A stretch of DNA of 64,000 bases from Kocuria marina (GTDB taxonomy: Bacteria; Actinomycetota; Actinomycetes; Actinomycetales; Micrococcaceae): assembly GCA_014652975.1 (NCBI GenBank), contig BMZV01000002.1, positions 186,001-250,000 of the forward strand, in the 5' to 3' direction. The notes under the pieces were generated by a model. It ran no database searches. It was given only the letters and a program-made list of their open reading frames with translations, and was not told the origin of the DNA. The position numbers were made by a program, and so were the translations under genes. Shown here in pieces: positions 9,538 through 17,727 of the stretch; within the stretch, counting starts at the first letter, position 1; each line of letters opens with the position of its first letter.

Positions 9538-9576
9538 GTGCACCGATGCACCCACACCGACGATAACCGGGGGTAG
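9538..9576 (+). CDS. putative 12-codon leaderless upstream frame (uORF)
   Basis: GTG at 9538 would encode VHRCTHTDDNRG and stop at TAG 9574-9576, two bases before the ATG of the PPOX gene. There is no Shine-Dalgarno, but the start is seven bases from a TATGGT -10 box. Ribosomes finishing here could reinitiate on the next gene, whose own site (CGGGGG) lies inside this frame. Too short to judge by coding statistics. Confidence 0.3.
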   Translation: MHRCTHTDDNRG

Positions 9577-9578
9577 AC

Positions 9579-10025
9579 ATGGTTGAACTGGGCAACACCC
9601 TGACCGATGACACGCGCTGGCTGATCGACTTCGTCCGCTCCGCCGGAGCCGGCGTGCTCGCGAGCAACAGCGGCACGGGATATCCCGAATCAGCGTACGT
9701 CCACGTGGCTGCCACGGACGACGGACACATCGTCTTCGGGACCAACACCAAGTCCCGGAAGTTCTCCAACATCACGTCCGACCCGCGCGTGTCCATGGTC
9801 GTGATGCGCGACGGCACGCACGAGGTGCAGCTCGAGGGAGAGGCCAGGGTCCTCGAAGGGGCCGACGCCGCTCCGGCCGGTCAGACGCTCGCGGCACAGC
9901 ACCCGGGGGCGACCGATACGAACGATCCCGAGAACCTGCGGGTCCTGGACATCACGGTGCGTTGGGCCACGCGCACGGACGCATCCCAGGTCCCGCCGCG
10001 CAGCGACGAGCTCACGCTGCGCTGA
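9579..10025 (+). CDS. pyridoxamine 5'-phosphate oxidase (PPOX) family protein
   Basis: 148 residues with the split-barrel flavin-binding fold: AGVLASNSGTGYPESAYVHVA is the first strand pair and VFGTNTKSRKFSNITSDPRVSMVV is the flavin/nucleotide loop. Small single-domain members bind FMN, F420 or heme and reduce varied substrates; the substrate is not readable here. The predicted product is cytosolic. The ATG follows GGGGG and lies two bases after the end of a putative upstream frame. A strong hairpin downstream separates it from the convergent GNAT gene. Confidence 0.85.
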   Translation: MVELGNTLTDDTRWLIDFVRSAGAGVLASNSGTGYPESAYVHVAATDDGHIVFGTNTKSRKFSNITSDPRVSMVVMRDGTHEVQLEGEARVLEGADAAPAGQTLAAQHPGATDTNDPENLRVLDITVRWATRTDASQVPPRSDELTLR

Positions 10026-10156
10026 CGGGTTGCTGCCACGCTGACGGGTTCGCCCCTCGCTGTCGAACGACGGCGCGGGCGCGTCACGGAGGGGCGCCGG
10101 TGCGCTCGGCGGACGCCGATTCGTTCCACGACATGCAGTGCATCCATCCGCAGCAG

Positions 10157-10189
10157 GAGACCCGGGTCGCCTCAGGCGATCCGGGTCTC
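10157..10189. terminator. bidirectional terminator between PPOX and GNAT genes
   Basis: 15-bp stem with one G-T pair (left arm begins GAGACCCGGG) around TCA, followed by TTGC, in the convergent gap. Confidence 0.75.
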
Positions 10190-10280
10190 TTGCATCCGGT
10201 TCAGAACGGTTCGGTTCTGGGCGGGTCGGTCTTGGACGGCTCGGTTCCGGGCAGCTGCGTCCCGAACAGCCGCAGCACCG

Positions 10281-10784
10281 TCAGAGTTCGTCCTGCTCCG
10301 GGATCCAGCGGTTGAAGTCGAGCGTGAGGTAGAGCGCGAGCGCCGCGGAGTTGTCCTCCGGGATCCGCACGCACACCTCGTGATAGCCGTTCTCGTGCAG
10401 GGACGTCATGACCTGGCGCACGAGCTGCTCCGCCAAGCCGCGGCGGCGGTGCGAGGACGCCGTGAAAAGTTCGAACAGGTACGGCACGTCCGGCAGGTGC
10501 GGGTCATCGCGGCGCTCGAGCACGATGGCCGCGGCCACGGGGTTGCCGTCCTCGTCCTCGATCACCTGCGACTGTTCCTGCAGGAACGGGCCGAACTCAC
10601 CCCGGAAGGCGTCTCGGACCGTGGTCTCCGCGTCCTCCTGCGTGCCCACGGTCCCGGACCCGTAGGCCTCCCGGAGTAACCGGGCGAGCGCGGCGGTGTC
10701 CTCGTCCGTCACGGAACGGCTCGTGGCCGTGAGCTCCCGGGGGGTCAGCTCCGTCCGCGCGATCAGCGTGATGGTTCCAGTCAT
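10281..10784 (-). CDS. GNAT family N-acetyltransferase
   Basis: 167 residues. The acetyl-CoA binding motif is at FTASSHRRRGLAEQLVRQVM (R/Q-x-x-G-x-A form), preceded by a strand (PVAAAIVLERRDD) and followed by the final helix-strand (NSAALALYLTLDFNRW). The transferred group should be acetyl from acetyl-CoA; the acceptor is unknown. Two ATG codons are adjacent behind GGGAGG; I take the second (10784) because its spacing is better. Transcribed away from the M20 peptidase gene. Confidence 0.85.
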   Translation of the reverse strand: MTGTITLIARTELTPRELTATSRSVTDEDTAALARLLREAYGSGTVGTQEDAETTVRDAFRGEFGPFLQEQSQVIEDEDGNPVAAAIVLERRDDPHLPDVPYLFELFTASSHRRRGLAEQLVRQVMTSLHENGYHEVCVRIPEDNSAALALYLTLDFNRWIPEQDEL

Positions 10785-10868
10785 CATGGCCTCCCATGGG
10801 TCATCGGTGCACACGGTAGTTCTTGCCCCTCAGGGTAACCGAGAAGACCCCGGTTTCCACGGGCGTAC

Positions 10869-10874
10869 TACGGT
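10869..10874 (+). promoter_or_regulatory. -10 box TACGGT, M20 peptidase promoter
   Basis: TACGGT in the divergent gap; no start codon follows at 6-7 bases, so a leader of about 118 bases is expected. Confidence 0.35.
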
Positions 10875-10998
10875 GGAGGGGCAGGCCCGTCCGAGCCCCG
10901 GCCCACGGCACCGCGGTGGGCGCGAGCGGCGTCGTCGTCCCACGCGGGGACCGGAGCCCGGAGGCCACCGTCCGGCGTTAGTGAGGAGAGCGAGCACC

Positions 10999-12318
10999 AT
11001 GACCGAGAACCCCCAGACCGATTCCACACCGGAGGGCGAGACCGCCCGGATCTGCCGCGAGTTGATCCGCTTCGACACGAGCAATTACGCGAGTGGCGAG
11101 GCCAAGGGCGAGCGTGCGGCGGCTGAGTACGTGGCCGAGCTGATCCACGAGGTGGGCCTCGAGGCCCACTACTTCGAGTCCGCCCCGGGCCGCGCGAACG
11201 TGTTCACCCGTATCGAGGGCAAGGACCCGAGCGCGGACGCGCTGCTCGTGCACGGCCACCTGGACGTGGTCCCCGCCGCGGCGCAGGACTGGTCCTTGGA
11301 CCCGTTCGCAGGGGAGGTGCGGGACGGGATGATCTGGGGCCGCGGCGCGGTGGACATGAAGGACATGGACGCCATGATGCTCTCGGTGCTGCGCCACATG
11401 CGCCGCACGGGAACCGTGCCCGAGCGGGACATCGTCTTCGGGTTCTTCGCGGACGAGGAAGCCGGGATGCGCTACGGCTCCAAGTGGATGGTGAGCGAAC
11501 ATCCCGAGGTCTTCGACGGTGTCACGGACGCACTGAGCGAGGTGGGCGGGTTCTCCGCGAACATCGGCGGCAAGCGGGCCTACCTGCTGCAGACCGCGGA
11601 GAAGGGCCTGCTGTGGTTGAAGCTCATCGCACAGGGCCAGGCCGGGCACGGCTCCGGGCTGCACGAGGACAACGCCGTGACGCACCTGTCCCGCGCCATG
11701 GCGAACATCGGGCAGTACACGTGGCCCGTGGAACTGACCAAGACCACCCGCGCGTTCCTGGACGAGGTCACCGAGCTGACCGGCGTGGAGTTCGATCCGG
11801 AGAACCCGCAGCGGCTGTTGCGCGAACTGGGGGATGTGGCCCGGTTCGTGGGGGCGACCCTGCAGAACACCTCGAACCCCACGATGCTCGACGGCGGGTA
11901 CAAGACGAACGTGATCCCCGGGACCGCGCAGGGCACCGTGGACGTGCGGTTCCTGCCGGATCAGCGTGATCTGGTGATGGAGAAGCTCCAGGAGCTCGCG
12001 GGTGACAAGGTGCGCTTCGAGGCCGAGTTCGAGGACATCGGGCTGGAGGTCCCGTTCTCGGGCAACGTGGTGGACGCCATGGTGGACGCGCTGCAGGCCG
12101 AGGACCCCGACGCCGTGGTGCTGCCCTACATGCTCGGCGCGGGCACCGACAACAAGTCCCTGGCCACGCTCGGGATCACCGGCTACGGATTCGTCCCGCT
12201 GCAGCTGCCCCCGGAACTGGACTTCACGGGCATGTTCCACGGCGTGGACGAGCGCGTGCCCGTGACCTCGCTCGAGTTCGGTTCGCGTGTGCTGGACCGC
12301 TTGCTGCGCACGTACTGA
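10999..12318 (+). CDS. M20 family zinc peptidase/deacylase
   Basis: 439 residues of the ArgE/DapE/CPG2 group. Metal ligands are recognisable: H87 and D89 in HGHLDVVP, D120 in GAVDMKD, E153/E154 in FADEEAG and a C-terminal His in GMFHGVDERVP. A dimerisation domain lies at about 210-330. The family removes C-terminal or acyl groups from small peptides and amino acids; the protein most resembles the dipeptidase-like members common in actinobacteria rather than DapE. The ATG follows GAGGAG. A stand-alone gene. Confidence 0.9.
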   Translation: MTENPQTDSTPEGETARICRELIRFDTSNYASGEAKGERAAAEYVAELIHEVGLEAHYFESAPGRANVFTRIEGKDPSADALLVHGHLDVVPAAAQDWSLDPFAGEVRDGMIWGRGAVDMKDMDAMMLSVLRHMRRTGTVPERDIVFGFFADEEAGMRYGSKWMVSEHPEVFDGVTDALSEVGGFSANIGGKRAYLLQTAEKGLLWLKLIAQGQAGHGSGLHEDNAVTHLSRAMANIGQYTWPVELTKTTRAFLDEVTELTGVEFDPENPQRLLRELGDVARFVGATLQNTSNPTMLDGGYKTNVIPGTAQGTVDVRFLPDQRDLVMEKLQELAGDKVRFEAEFEDIGLEVPFSGNVVDAMVDALQAEDPDAVVLPYMLGAGTDNKSLATLGITGYGFVPLQLPPELDFTGMFHGVDERVPVTSLEFGSRVLDRLLRTY

Positions 12319-12473
12319 GCCCCCCGCGCTCGCCGGCCCGAACGACGTCGGCCCCGCGTCGTACTGCCAAGTCGTAGCGACCTCGTGCATGCCCCCCGCG
12401 ACCGGACCCGCGCGACGCCGACCCGTCCTGCGTTCCGCCCCATTCCACCGGCCCGACCACCGAAGGAGCCCCC

Positions 12474-13658
12474 ATGACCGCCGTGACCGAACTGCTATCC
12501 GACGAGCTGCTCGCCGAGATCAGGGATCGCGCCGCCGCGACCGACCGCGACAATGCGTTCTTCGCCGAGGACTTCGATGCGCTGCGCGAGATCGGCTACC
12601 TGCGGATGCTCGTCCCGCGCGAGTTCGGCGGGCTGGGCTTCACGCTCGAGCAGGCCGCGCAGGCGCAGCGCCGCCTCGCCACGGCCGCACCGGCCACCGC
12701 GCTGGGGATCAACATGCACCACGTGATCGTGGGGATCGGCCACACCCTCCACCTGCGCGGGGACGATCGCGCGCAGCGGATCTTCCTCGACGCCGTGGCC
12801 GGGGAGGTCTTCGCGTTCGGGATCTCCGAGGCGGGCAACGATTCCGTCCTCTTCGACGCGACCACGAGCGCCGAGCCCGTGGCCGAGGGCTGGCGCCTGC
12901 ACGGCACCAAGATCTTCACGTCCCTGTCCCCGCGCTGGACGCGCCTGCTCGTCCACGCCCGGGTCTCCGGGGACGACGACGCCGCACCTCTCGTCTTCGG
13001 GTTCCTCACTCGGGAGGACCACGGGTCCCCGGCGGAGGGGGTCACGGTGCGCGAGGACTGGGACGCGCTCGGGATGCGTGCCTCGCAGTCGTGCACCACG
13101 GTGCTGGACGGTGCGCTGCTGCGCACCGAGGACGTGCTCACCAGGACCTCTGCCGCGCCCAACCCGGACCCCGTGGTGTGGGGGATCTTCGGGTGCTTCG
13201 AACTGTTGCTCGCGGCGGTGTACACGGGGATCGCCGACCGCGCGATCGACGTGGCCGTGGAGATCACGACCACGAGGCGATCCCTGGCCAAGGACGCCCC
13301 GTACTCGGACGACCCGGACATCCGTCGGCACATAGCCGGGGCCGGTGTGCTACGGGACGGGGTGGAACTGCAACTGCGGCAGTTGTGCGCGGACGTGGAC
13401 GCCCTGGGCTCGGACCGGGAGCCGGCGCACGGGCCGCGGTGGTTCATCCTGTTCTCCGGGGTCAAGCACCGGGCCACGGAAGCCGCGCGCGCCGTGGTGG
13501 ACCTGGCGCTGCGGGCGTCCGGGGGAGCGCAGTACCGGCGCGGTTCCGAGCTCGAGCGGCTCTACCGGGACGTGCTGGCGGGGATGTACCACCCCTCGGA
13601 CGAGGAATCCGTTCACGCGGCCACGGCGAAATCCCTGCTGGGACCCGTCTCGTCCTGA
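12474..13658 (+). CDS. acyl-CoA dehydrogenase family flavoprotein
   Basis: 394 residues. The helical N-terminal domain is followed by the flavin-binding strand FAFGISEAGNDS and WRLHGTKIFTSLSP, then a four-helix C-terminal domain with LALRASGGAQYRRGSELERLYRD. This pattern is closest to the broad acyl-CoA dehydrogenase group that also includes DszC-like flavin monooxygenases. I cannot place the catalytic base with confidence, so the substrate is open. GAAGGAG precedes the ATG. No fatty-acid genes lie nearby. Confidence 0.85.
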   Translation: MTAVTELLSDELLAEIRDRAAATDRDNAFFAEDFDALREIGYLRMLVPREFGGLGFTLEQAAQAQRRLATAAPATALGINMHHVIVGIGHTLHLRGDDRAQRIFLDAVAGEVFAFGISEAGNDSVLFDATTSAEPVAEGWRLHGTKIFTSLSPRWTRLLVHARVSGDDDAAPLVFGFLTREDHGSPAEGVTVREDWDALGMRASQSCTTVLDGALLRTEDVLTRTSAAPNPDPVVWGIFGCFELLLAAVYTGIADRAIDVAVEITTTRRSLAKDAPYSDDPDIRRHIAGAGVLRDGVELQLRQLCADVDALGSDREPAHGPRWFILFSGVKHRATEAARAVVDLALRASGGAQYRRGSELERLYRDVLAGMYHPSDEESVHAATAKSLLGPVSS

Positions 13659-13671
13659 GCGGATCCCAGGC

Positions 13672-13926
13672 TCAGAACGTGCGGTCCACCCGCATGATCC
13701 GCCGGCGCAGTACATAGCGGCGTTGGCCCCCGTAGAGCACCGCCGAGCGCATGAGTTCCCACTTGCCGTACTCGGTGTGTTCCCGCACCCGGCTGCGTGC
13801 CTCGGCGGGTTTCTCCCGCGGCGCCACCGTGAGCGAGAGGTACTCGTACCGGTCGTCGCGCCCGGTCATGGTGGGGTGACCGGATACCGAACTGTGCTTC
13901 AGACGTTGTTCTTTCATTGCTCCCAT
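13672..13926 (-). CDS. DUF5703 family protein
   Basis: 84 residues; the core YEYLSLTVAPREKPAEAR followed by REHTEYGKWELMR...RRYVLRRRIMR is the actinobacterial DUF5703 pattern, function unknown. Starts at 13926 (GGAGCAG five bases upstream) and 13917 are both possible. It is convergent with the acyl-CoA dehydrogenase gene (13-base gap) and divergent from the acidic protein gene, sharing a 30-base promoter gap with it. Confidence 0.75.
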   Translation of the reverse strand: MGAMKEQRLKHSSVSGHPTMTGRDDRYEYLSLTVAPREKPAEARSRVREHTEYGKWELMRSAVLYGGQRRYVLRRRIMRVDRTF

Positions 13927-13943
13927 TCTGCTCCGATAACGGC

Positions 13944-13949
13944 TAACGT
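13944..13949 (+). promoter_or_regulatory. -10 box TAACGT, leaderless promoter
   Basis: TAACGT ends seven bases before the ATG at 13957, with no Shine-Dalgarno between. Confidence 0.5.
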
Positions 13950-13956
13950 CTACACC

Positions 13957-14340
13957 ATGAGCACCGATCCCCGCGCCGCGCTGCAAGCGCTCGTCAACGC
14001 CCTCGAAGAACACCTCGCCGCCGCGGCGAACCGCCGTTCGGACGACGATCCCACGGTGGACGGAGCCTACCTGGCCATCGCCAACACCTTCGAAGCCTAC
14101 GAGGAAGCCCTCTACGACGCCTACGACGAGGTCACCCCGCTCACCGTCTTCGCCGAGGAGGACGACTCCGACGACGACCTCGACTACGACGACGAGGATG
14201 ACGATGACGATGACGACGACGATCTTCTCGAGGACAACGAGATGATGGACGAGGATCTCGTCGACGAGAACGACTACGACGATGACGACGACGAGAACGA
14301 GGACCGTGATTCCTCGAACGGACCCCGTTCCCGGCGCTGA
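13957..14340 (+). CDS. small highly acidic protein (primosomal-protein-like annotation in relatives)
   Basis: 127 residues in two parts. Residues 1-65 are helical (RAALQALVNALEEHLAAAAN, then AYLAIANTFEAYEEALYDAY). From about residue 66 the chain is nearly all Asp/Glu, including a run of nine aspartates. Similar short proteins in Micrococcales carry the name primosomal protein, but I see nothing that shows a replication role. The acidic tail could mimic DNA or bind a basic partner. The start is predicted to be leaderless. A strong terminator follows. Confidence 0.7.
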   Translation: MSTDPRAALQALVNALEEHLAAAANRRSDDDPTVDGAYLAIANTFEAYEEALYDAYDEVTPLTVFAEEDDSDDDLDYDDEDDDDDDDDDLLEDNEMMDEDLVDENDYDDDDDENEDRDSSNGPRSRR

Positions 14341-14366
14341 CCCGGGGGATCGGATCACGTGAGCTG

Positions 14367-14397
14367 CGAAGGCCTCCGCCGCGGGCGGGGGCCTTCG
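14367..14397 (+). terminator. terminator after the acidic protein gene
   Basis: 14-bp stem with one G-T pair (left arm begins CGAAGGCCT) and a GCG loop, 26 bases after the stop. Confidence 0.75.
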
Positions 14398-14452
14398 TGC
14401 GTGTCCAGCGGCTTCCCAGGGCGGGCCGGGAAGCACCTCAGAGGGGGTGCCG

Positions 14453-14458
14453 TACAGT
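14453..14458 (+). promoter_or_regulatory. -10 box TACAGT, leaderless uppP promoter
   Basis: TACAGT ends six bases before the uppP GTG at 14465; no Shine-Dalgarno. Confidence 0.55.
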
Positions 14459-14464
14459 TGTCGC

Positions 14465-15298
14465 GTGAACTGGATCGAAGCGATAATCCTGGGCCTCGTA
14501 CAGGGGCTGACCGAATTCCTGCCGGTGTCCTCCTCCGCCCATTTGCGGATCGTGGGCGAGTTCCTGCCCAACGGGGCGGACCCCGGGGCCACCTTCACCG
14601 CGATCACCCAGCTGGGCACCGAGACCGCCGTGATCATCTTCTTCTGGCGGGACATCGTGCGCATCATCACGAAGTGGGCGCTGTCGTTGAGCGGCCGCGT
14701 GGACCGCAAGGACCCGGACGCCCGCATGGGGTGGTTCATCATCCTGGGTTCACTGCCCATCGCCGTGCTCGGTCTGTTGCTGCAGGACTACATCGAGACC
14801 CAGTTCCGCTCGCTGTGGATCACCGCGACCATGCTGATCGTCTTCGGTCTGTTCCTGGCGATCGCGGACTACATGGGCAAGCAGGAACGTCACCTGGAGG
14901 ACCTGACCGTCAAGCACGCCGTGGGCTTCGGTTTCGCCCAGGCGCTGGCACTGGTGCCCGGTGTCTCCCGCTCGGGTGGCACGATCACCGCGGGTCTGCT
15001 CATGGGCTACACCCGCGCGGCCGCGGCACGCTACGCGTTCCTGCTGGCCATTCCCGCGGTGTTCGCCTCCGGCCTGTACCAGCTGTACAAGGCGGTCAGC
15101 GGCGCCGAACCCGGTGGGGTCTACTCCCTGGGTCAGACCGCGGTGGCAACCTTGATCGCGTTCGGCGTGGGTTATCTGATCATCGGGTGGTTCATGCACT
15201 ACATCTCGGAACGCAGTTACAACCTGTTCGTGTGGTACCGCATCCTGTTGGGTGCCGCGCTGTTCGTGATGCTCGGAGCGGGGCTCATCAGCGCCTGA
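14465..15298 (+). CDS. uppP: undecaprenyl-diphosphate phosphatase UppP (BacA)
   Basis: 277-residue integral membrane enzyme that dephosphorylates undecaprenyl diphosphate so the carrier can be reused for peptidoglycan and other envelope polymers; it also gives bacitracin tolerance. Both active-site motifs are present: [17 protein letters not shown] near the N terminus and [17 protein letters not shown] in the middle, and there are about eight hydrophobic segments. Length is typical. The GTG start is six bases behind a TACAGT box, predicting a leaderless mRNA; the longer in-frame start would overlap that promoter. Confidence 0.95.
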   Translation: MNWIEAIILGLVQGLTEFLPVSSSAHLRIVGEFLPNGADPGATFTAITQLGTETAVIIFFWRDIVRIITKWALSLSGRVDRKDPDARMGWFIILGSLPIAVLGLLLQDYIETQFRSLWITATMLIVFGLFLAIADYMGKQERHLEDLTVKHAVGFGFAQALALVPGVSRSGGTITAGLLMGYTRAAAARYAFLLAIPAVFASGLYQLYKAVSGAEPGGVYSLGQTAVATLIAFGVGYLIIGWFMHYISERSYNLFVWYRILLGAALFVMLGAGLISA

Positions 15299-15342
15299 TC
15301 AGCACCGCCCTCGACCCGTGACGTGCGCGTTCGCGGTCACCA

Positions 15343-15369
15343 GGGAATAGCGGCCCCGGTGCGCCCGTT
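15343..15369 (+). promoter_or_regulatory. SigR/SigH-type promoter of mshC
   Basis: GGGAAT (15343-15348), 18 bases, GTT (15367-15369): an exact match to the actinobacterial thiol-oxidative-stress sigma factor consensus. It would start transcription about 35 bases before the mshC ATG. Confidence 0.7.
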
Positions 15370-15410
15370 GCGTTCGGGGGAGTCCAAGAATCGTCCAAGC
15401 GAAGGTGAAC

Positions 15411-16721
15411 ATGAAGCGTTGGTCCAGCCGTCCGGTTCCGCAACTGCCCGGGACCTCGCCCGCACCCCTCGTGCACGACACAAGCACGGGGGAGCTCGAA
15501 CGGCTGGAACCGCGTGAGGGCCGGGCGGGACTGTACGTGTGCGGGATCACCCCGTACGACGCCACGCACATGGGCCACGCCGCGACGTACGTGAACTTCG
15601 ACCTGCTCAACCGGGTGTGGCGGGACGCCGGCTTCCCCGTGGACTACGTCCAGAACGTCACCGACGTGGACGACCCCCTGCTCGAGCGGGCGAACGACAC
15701 CGGCGTGGACTGGCGCGAGCTCGCCGAGGAACAGACGGAGTTGTTCCGTACCGACATGGCGGCCCTGAACGTGCTGGCCCCCGATCACTACGTGGGGGCC
15801 ACCGAGGCCGTCGAGTGGATCGTGCCCGCCGTCGAACGCCTCGTGGAACGCGGGCTCGCGTACCGCGTCCCGGAGGGCACCGGTCAGGACGGGCGCTCGG
15901 AGCCCGCGGGGGACGTCTACTTCGACGTCGATGCCGCCGGGCGGTTGCGCGCCGGCGATCCCGACGCATGGGTGATCGGCTCCACGTGTCGCCTGGACCG
16001 GGAGCGCATGCTGCCCCTCTTCGCGGATCACGGCGGCGACCCCGAGCGCACGGGCAAGCGTGATCCGCTGGACCCGCTGTTGTGGCGCGTCAAGCGCGAG
16101 GGCGAACCGTTCTGGGACGGTGCGTCACTGGGTGAGGGCCGTCCCGGATGGCACATCGAGTGCAGCGTCATCGCGCTGCAGTACCTGCCCGCGCCGTTCA
16201 CCGTGCAGGGCGGAGGCTCGGACCTCGCGTTCCCGCACCACGATATGGGCGCAGGCCACTCGTACGCGCTGTCCGGTGAGCCCATGGCCGAGCACTTCGT
16301 CCACACCGCGATGGTGGGGCTGGACGGCGAGAAGATGTCCAAGTCCAAGGGCAACCTGGTGCTCGTCTCGACCTTGCGCCGGGAGGGAGTGGATCCCGCC
16401 GCGATCCGTCTGGCGATCCTCGCCAACCACTACCGTACGGACTGGTTCTGGACGGACGACCTGCTCGAGCAGGCGAAGCGTCGCCTCGCCACGTGGCGTG
16501 AGGCCGCCGTCAAACCTGAAACGGCCGGGGCGGACTCCCTGCTCGAGGCCGTTCGCGCGGCCCTCGGTCAGGACCTCAACGCTCCCGCGGCACTGATCGC
16601 GGTGGACGCGTGGGCCGCGCGCAACCTGGGCGGTGCCGCCGCGCGTGGTGCGGGGGCGTCGGCCGAGGACGCCGCGCTGGCGCGCGCCACGGTCGAGGCG
16701 TTGCTCGGCATCGAACTCTGA
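15411..16721 (+). CDS. mshC: cysteine:GlcN-Ins ligase MshC (mycothiol biosynthesis)
   Basis: 436 residues. MshC joins cysteine to glucosaminyl-inositol with ATP, the penultimate step of mycothiol synthesis. It is a class I cysteinyl-tRNA-synthetase relative: zinc cysteine C44 in [13 protein letters not shown]-type motif HMGH (53-56), GWHIECS (C251), and KMSKS (308-312). It lacks the long anticodon-binding part of CysS, and the N terminus ([14 protein letters not shown]) matches MshC. GAAGG precedes the ATG; GTG at 15405 overlaps that site and is rejected. A SigR-type promoter lies directly upstream, fitting control by thiol stress. Confidence 0.97.
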   Translation: MKRWSSRPVPQLPGTSPAPLVHDTSTGELERLEPREGRAGLYVCGITPYDATHMGHAATYVNFDLLNRVWRDAGFPVDYVQNVTDVDDPLLERANDTGVDWRELAEEQTELFRTDMAALNVLAPDHYVGATEAVEWIVPAVERLVERGLAYRVPEGTGQDGRSEPAGDVYFDVDAAGRLRAGDPDAWVIGSTCRLDRERMLPLFADHGGDPERTGKRDPLDPLLWRVKREGEPFWDGASLGEGRPGWHIECSVIALQYLPAPFTVQGGGSDLAFPHHDMGAGHSYALSGEPMAEHFVHTAMVGLDGEKMSKSKGNLVLVSTLRREGVDPAAIRLAILANHYRTDWFWTDDLLEQAKRRLATWREAAVKPETAGADSLLEAVRAALGQDLNAPAALIAVDAWAARNLGGAAARGAGASAEDAALARATVEALLGIEL

Positions 16722-16749
16722 GCGCCCCGCCTCCGACGGACCCGCGCGG

Positions 16750-17646
16750 TCAGCCGCGGTCGTCGCGGCGGCGCAGGTAACGCTCGAACTCGCGGGCGAT
16801 CGCGTCCCCGGTGGCCTCCGGGAGGTCCACGGTGTCCTTGGCCTCCTCGAGCTGGCGCACGTAGTCCGCGACCTCCGGATCCTCGGAGGCGAGCTCGTCC
16901 ACGCCGCGTTCCCACGCCTCGGCGTCCTCGACCACGGGTTCGAGCGGCAGGGCCATGCCCAGCAGGTCCTCGAGGCGGCGCGCGAGCGCGAGCTGCGCCT
17001 TGGGGGAGGGCGACTGCGCCACGTAGTGCGGGACGGCGGCCCACATGCTCAGCGTGGGGAAGCCCGCGAGCGCGGCCATGTGGGAGAGCACCCCCACGAT
17101 CCCGGTGGGTCCCTCGTACTGGGGGGCATCGATGTCCAGTTCCTCGCGCAGCTCCTCGGTGTCCGAGGTCAGGGTCACGGGGATCGGGCGGGTGTGGGGG
17201 ACGTCCGCGAGCAGCGAGCCGAGCATGATCACGAAGTCCACGTCCAGGGCCGCGGCCTGCTCGAGCAGTTCGGCGGTGAACGCGCGCCACCGGTAGGACG
17301 GCTCCCAGCCGTGCAGCAGCACGACGTCCAGGTTGGTCCCGGGCACCGACGCCTTGGACAACCGCGTGGTGGGCCAGTGCAGTTTCTGCTCCCCGGTCAG
17401 GGGCCGGCGGATCACGGGACGGGAGTACTGGTAGTCGTAGTAGTCGTCCGAGGCGACCTCGAACACGTCCTTCGCGTTGAGCTGCTCGCGGATGAGCTTG
17501 AGGGTGTCCGTGGCGGCGTCGCCGGCGTCGTTCCAGCCCTCGAACGCGGCGATGAGCACCGTGACGGTCTCCTGGTCCGCACCGTCACGCACGACCCCGA
17601 AAGGTCCGATACCGGGCTGCTCCGAATTATTGTCCAACGTGGTCAC
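16750..17646 (-). CDS. PAC2 family protein
   Basis: 298 residues of the PAC2 (proteasome assembly chaperone 2-like) family: VLIAAFEGWNDAGDAATDTL at the N terminus, VVLLHGWEPSYRWRAFTAELLE, and VDFVIMLGSLLADVPHTRPIPV. The name comes from a eukaryotic chaperone; the bacterial members have no proven function. GTG at 17646 is chosen because TACAGT lies six bases before it, giving a leaderless start; the longer frame would run through that promoter. It sits beside mshC and the pupylation block, as in other actinobacteria, although no proteasome core is present here. Confidence 0.88.
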   Translation of the reverse strand: MTTLDNNSEQPGIGPFGVVRDGADQETVTVLIAAFEGWNDAGDAATDTLKLIREQLNAKDVFEVASDDYYDYQYSRPVIRRPLTGEQKLHWPTTRLSKASVPGTNLDVVLLHGWEPSYRWRAFTAELLEQAAALDVDFVIMLGSLLADVPHTRPIPVTLTSDTEELREELDIDAPQYEGPTGIVGVLSHMAALAGFPTLSMWAAVPHYVAQSPSPKAQLALARRLEDLLGMALPLEPVVEDAEAWERGVDELASEDPEVADYVRQLEEAKDTVDLPEATGDAIAREFERYLRRRDDRG

Positions 17647-17652
17647 CGTCCC

Positions 17653-17658
17653 ACTGTA
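17653..17658 (-). promoter_or_regulatory. -10 box TACAGT, leaderless PAC2 promoter
   Basis: TACAGT on the minus strand ends six bases before the GTG at 17646. Confidence 0.5.
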
Positions 17659-17714
17659 CGGCCCATGCGGGTGTTCCACGAGCCGATCCCCAGCGCGGTA
17701 CCGGCGGGCGCACC

Positions 17715-17720
17715 TACCAT
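17715..17720 (+). promoter_or_regulatory. -10 box TACCAT, leaderless M50 protease promoter
   Basis: TACCAT ends seven bases before the ATG at 17728; it is divergent from the PAC2 promoter 56 bases away. Confidence 0.45.
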
Positions 17721-17727
17721 GTTCAGC

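Noticed and set aside
15405-15410. GTG at 15405 as the mshC start
   Set aside because: It overlaps the GAAGG ribosome-binding site that fits the ATG at 15411.
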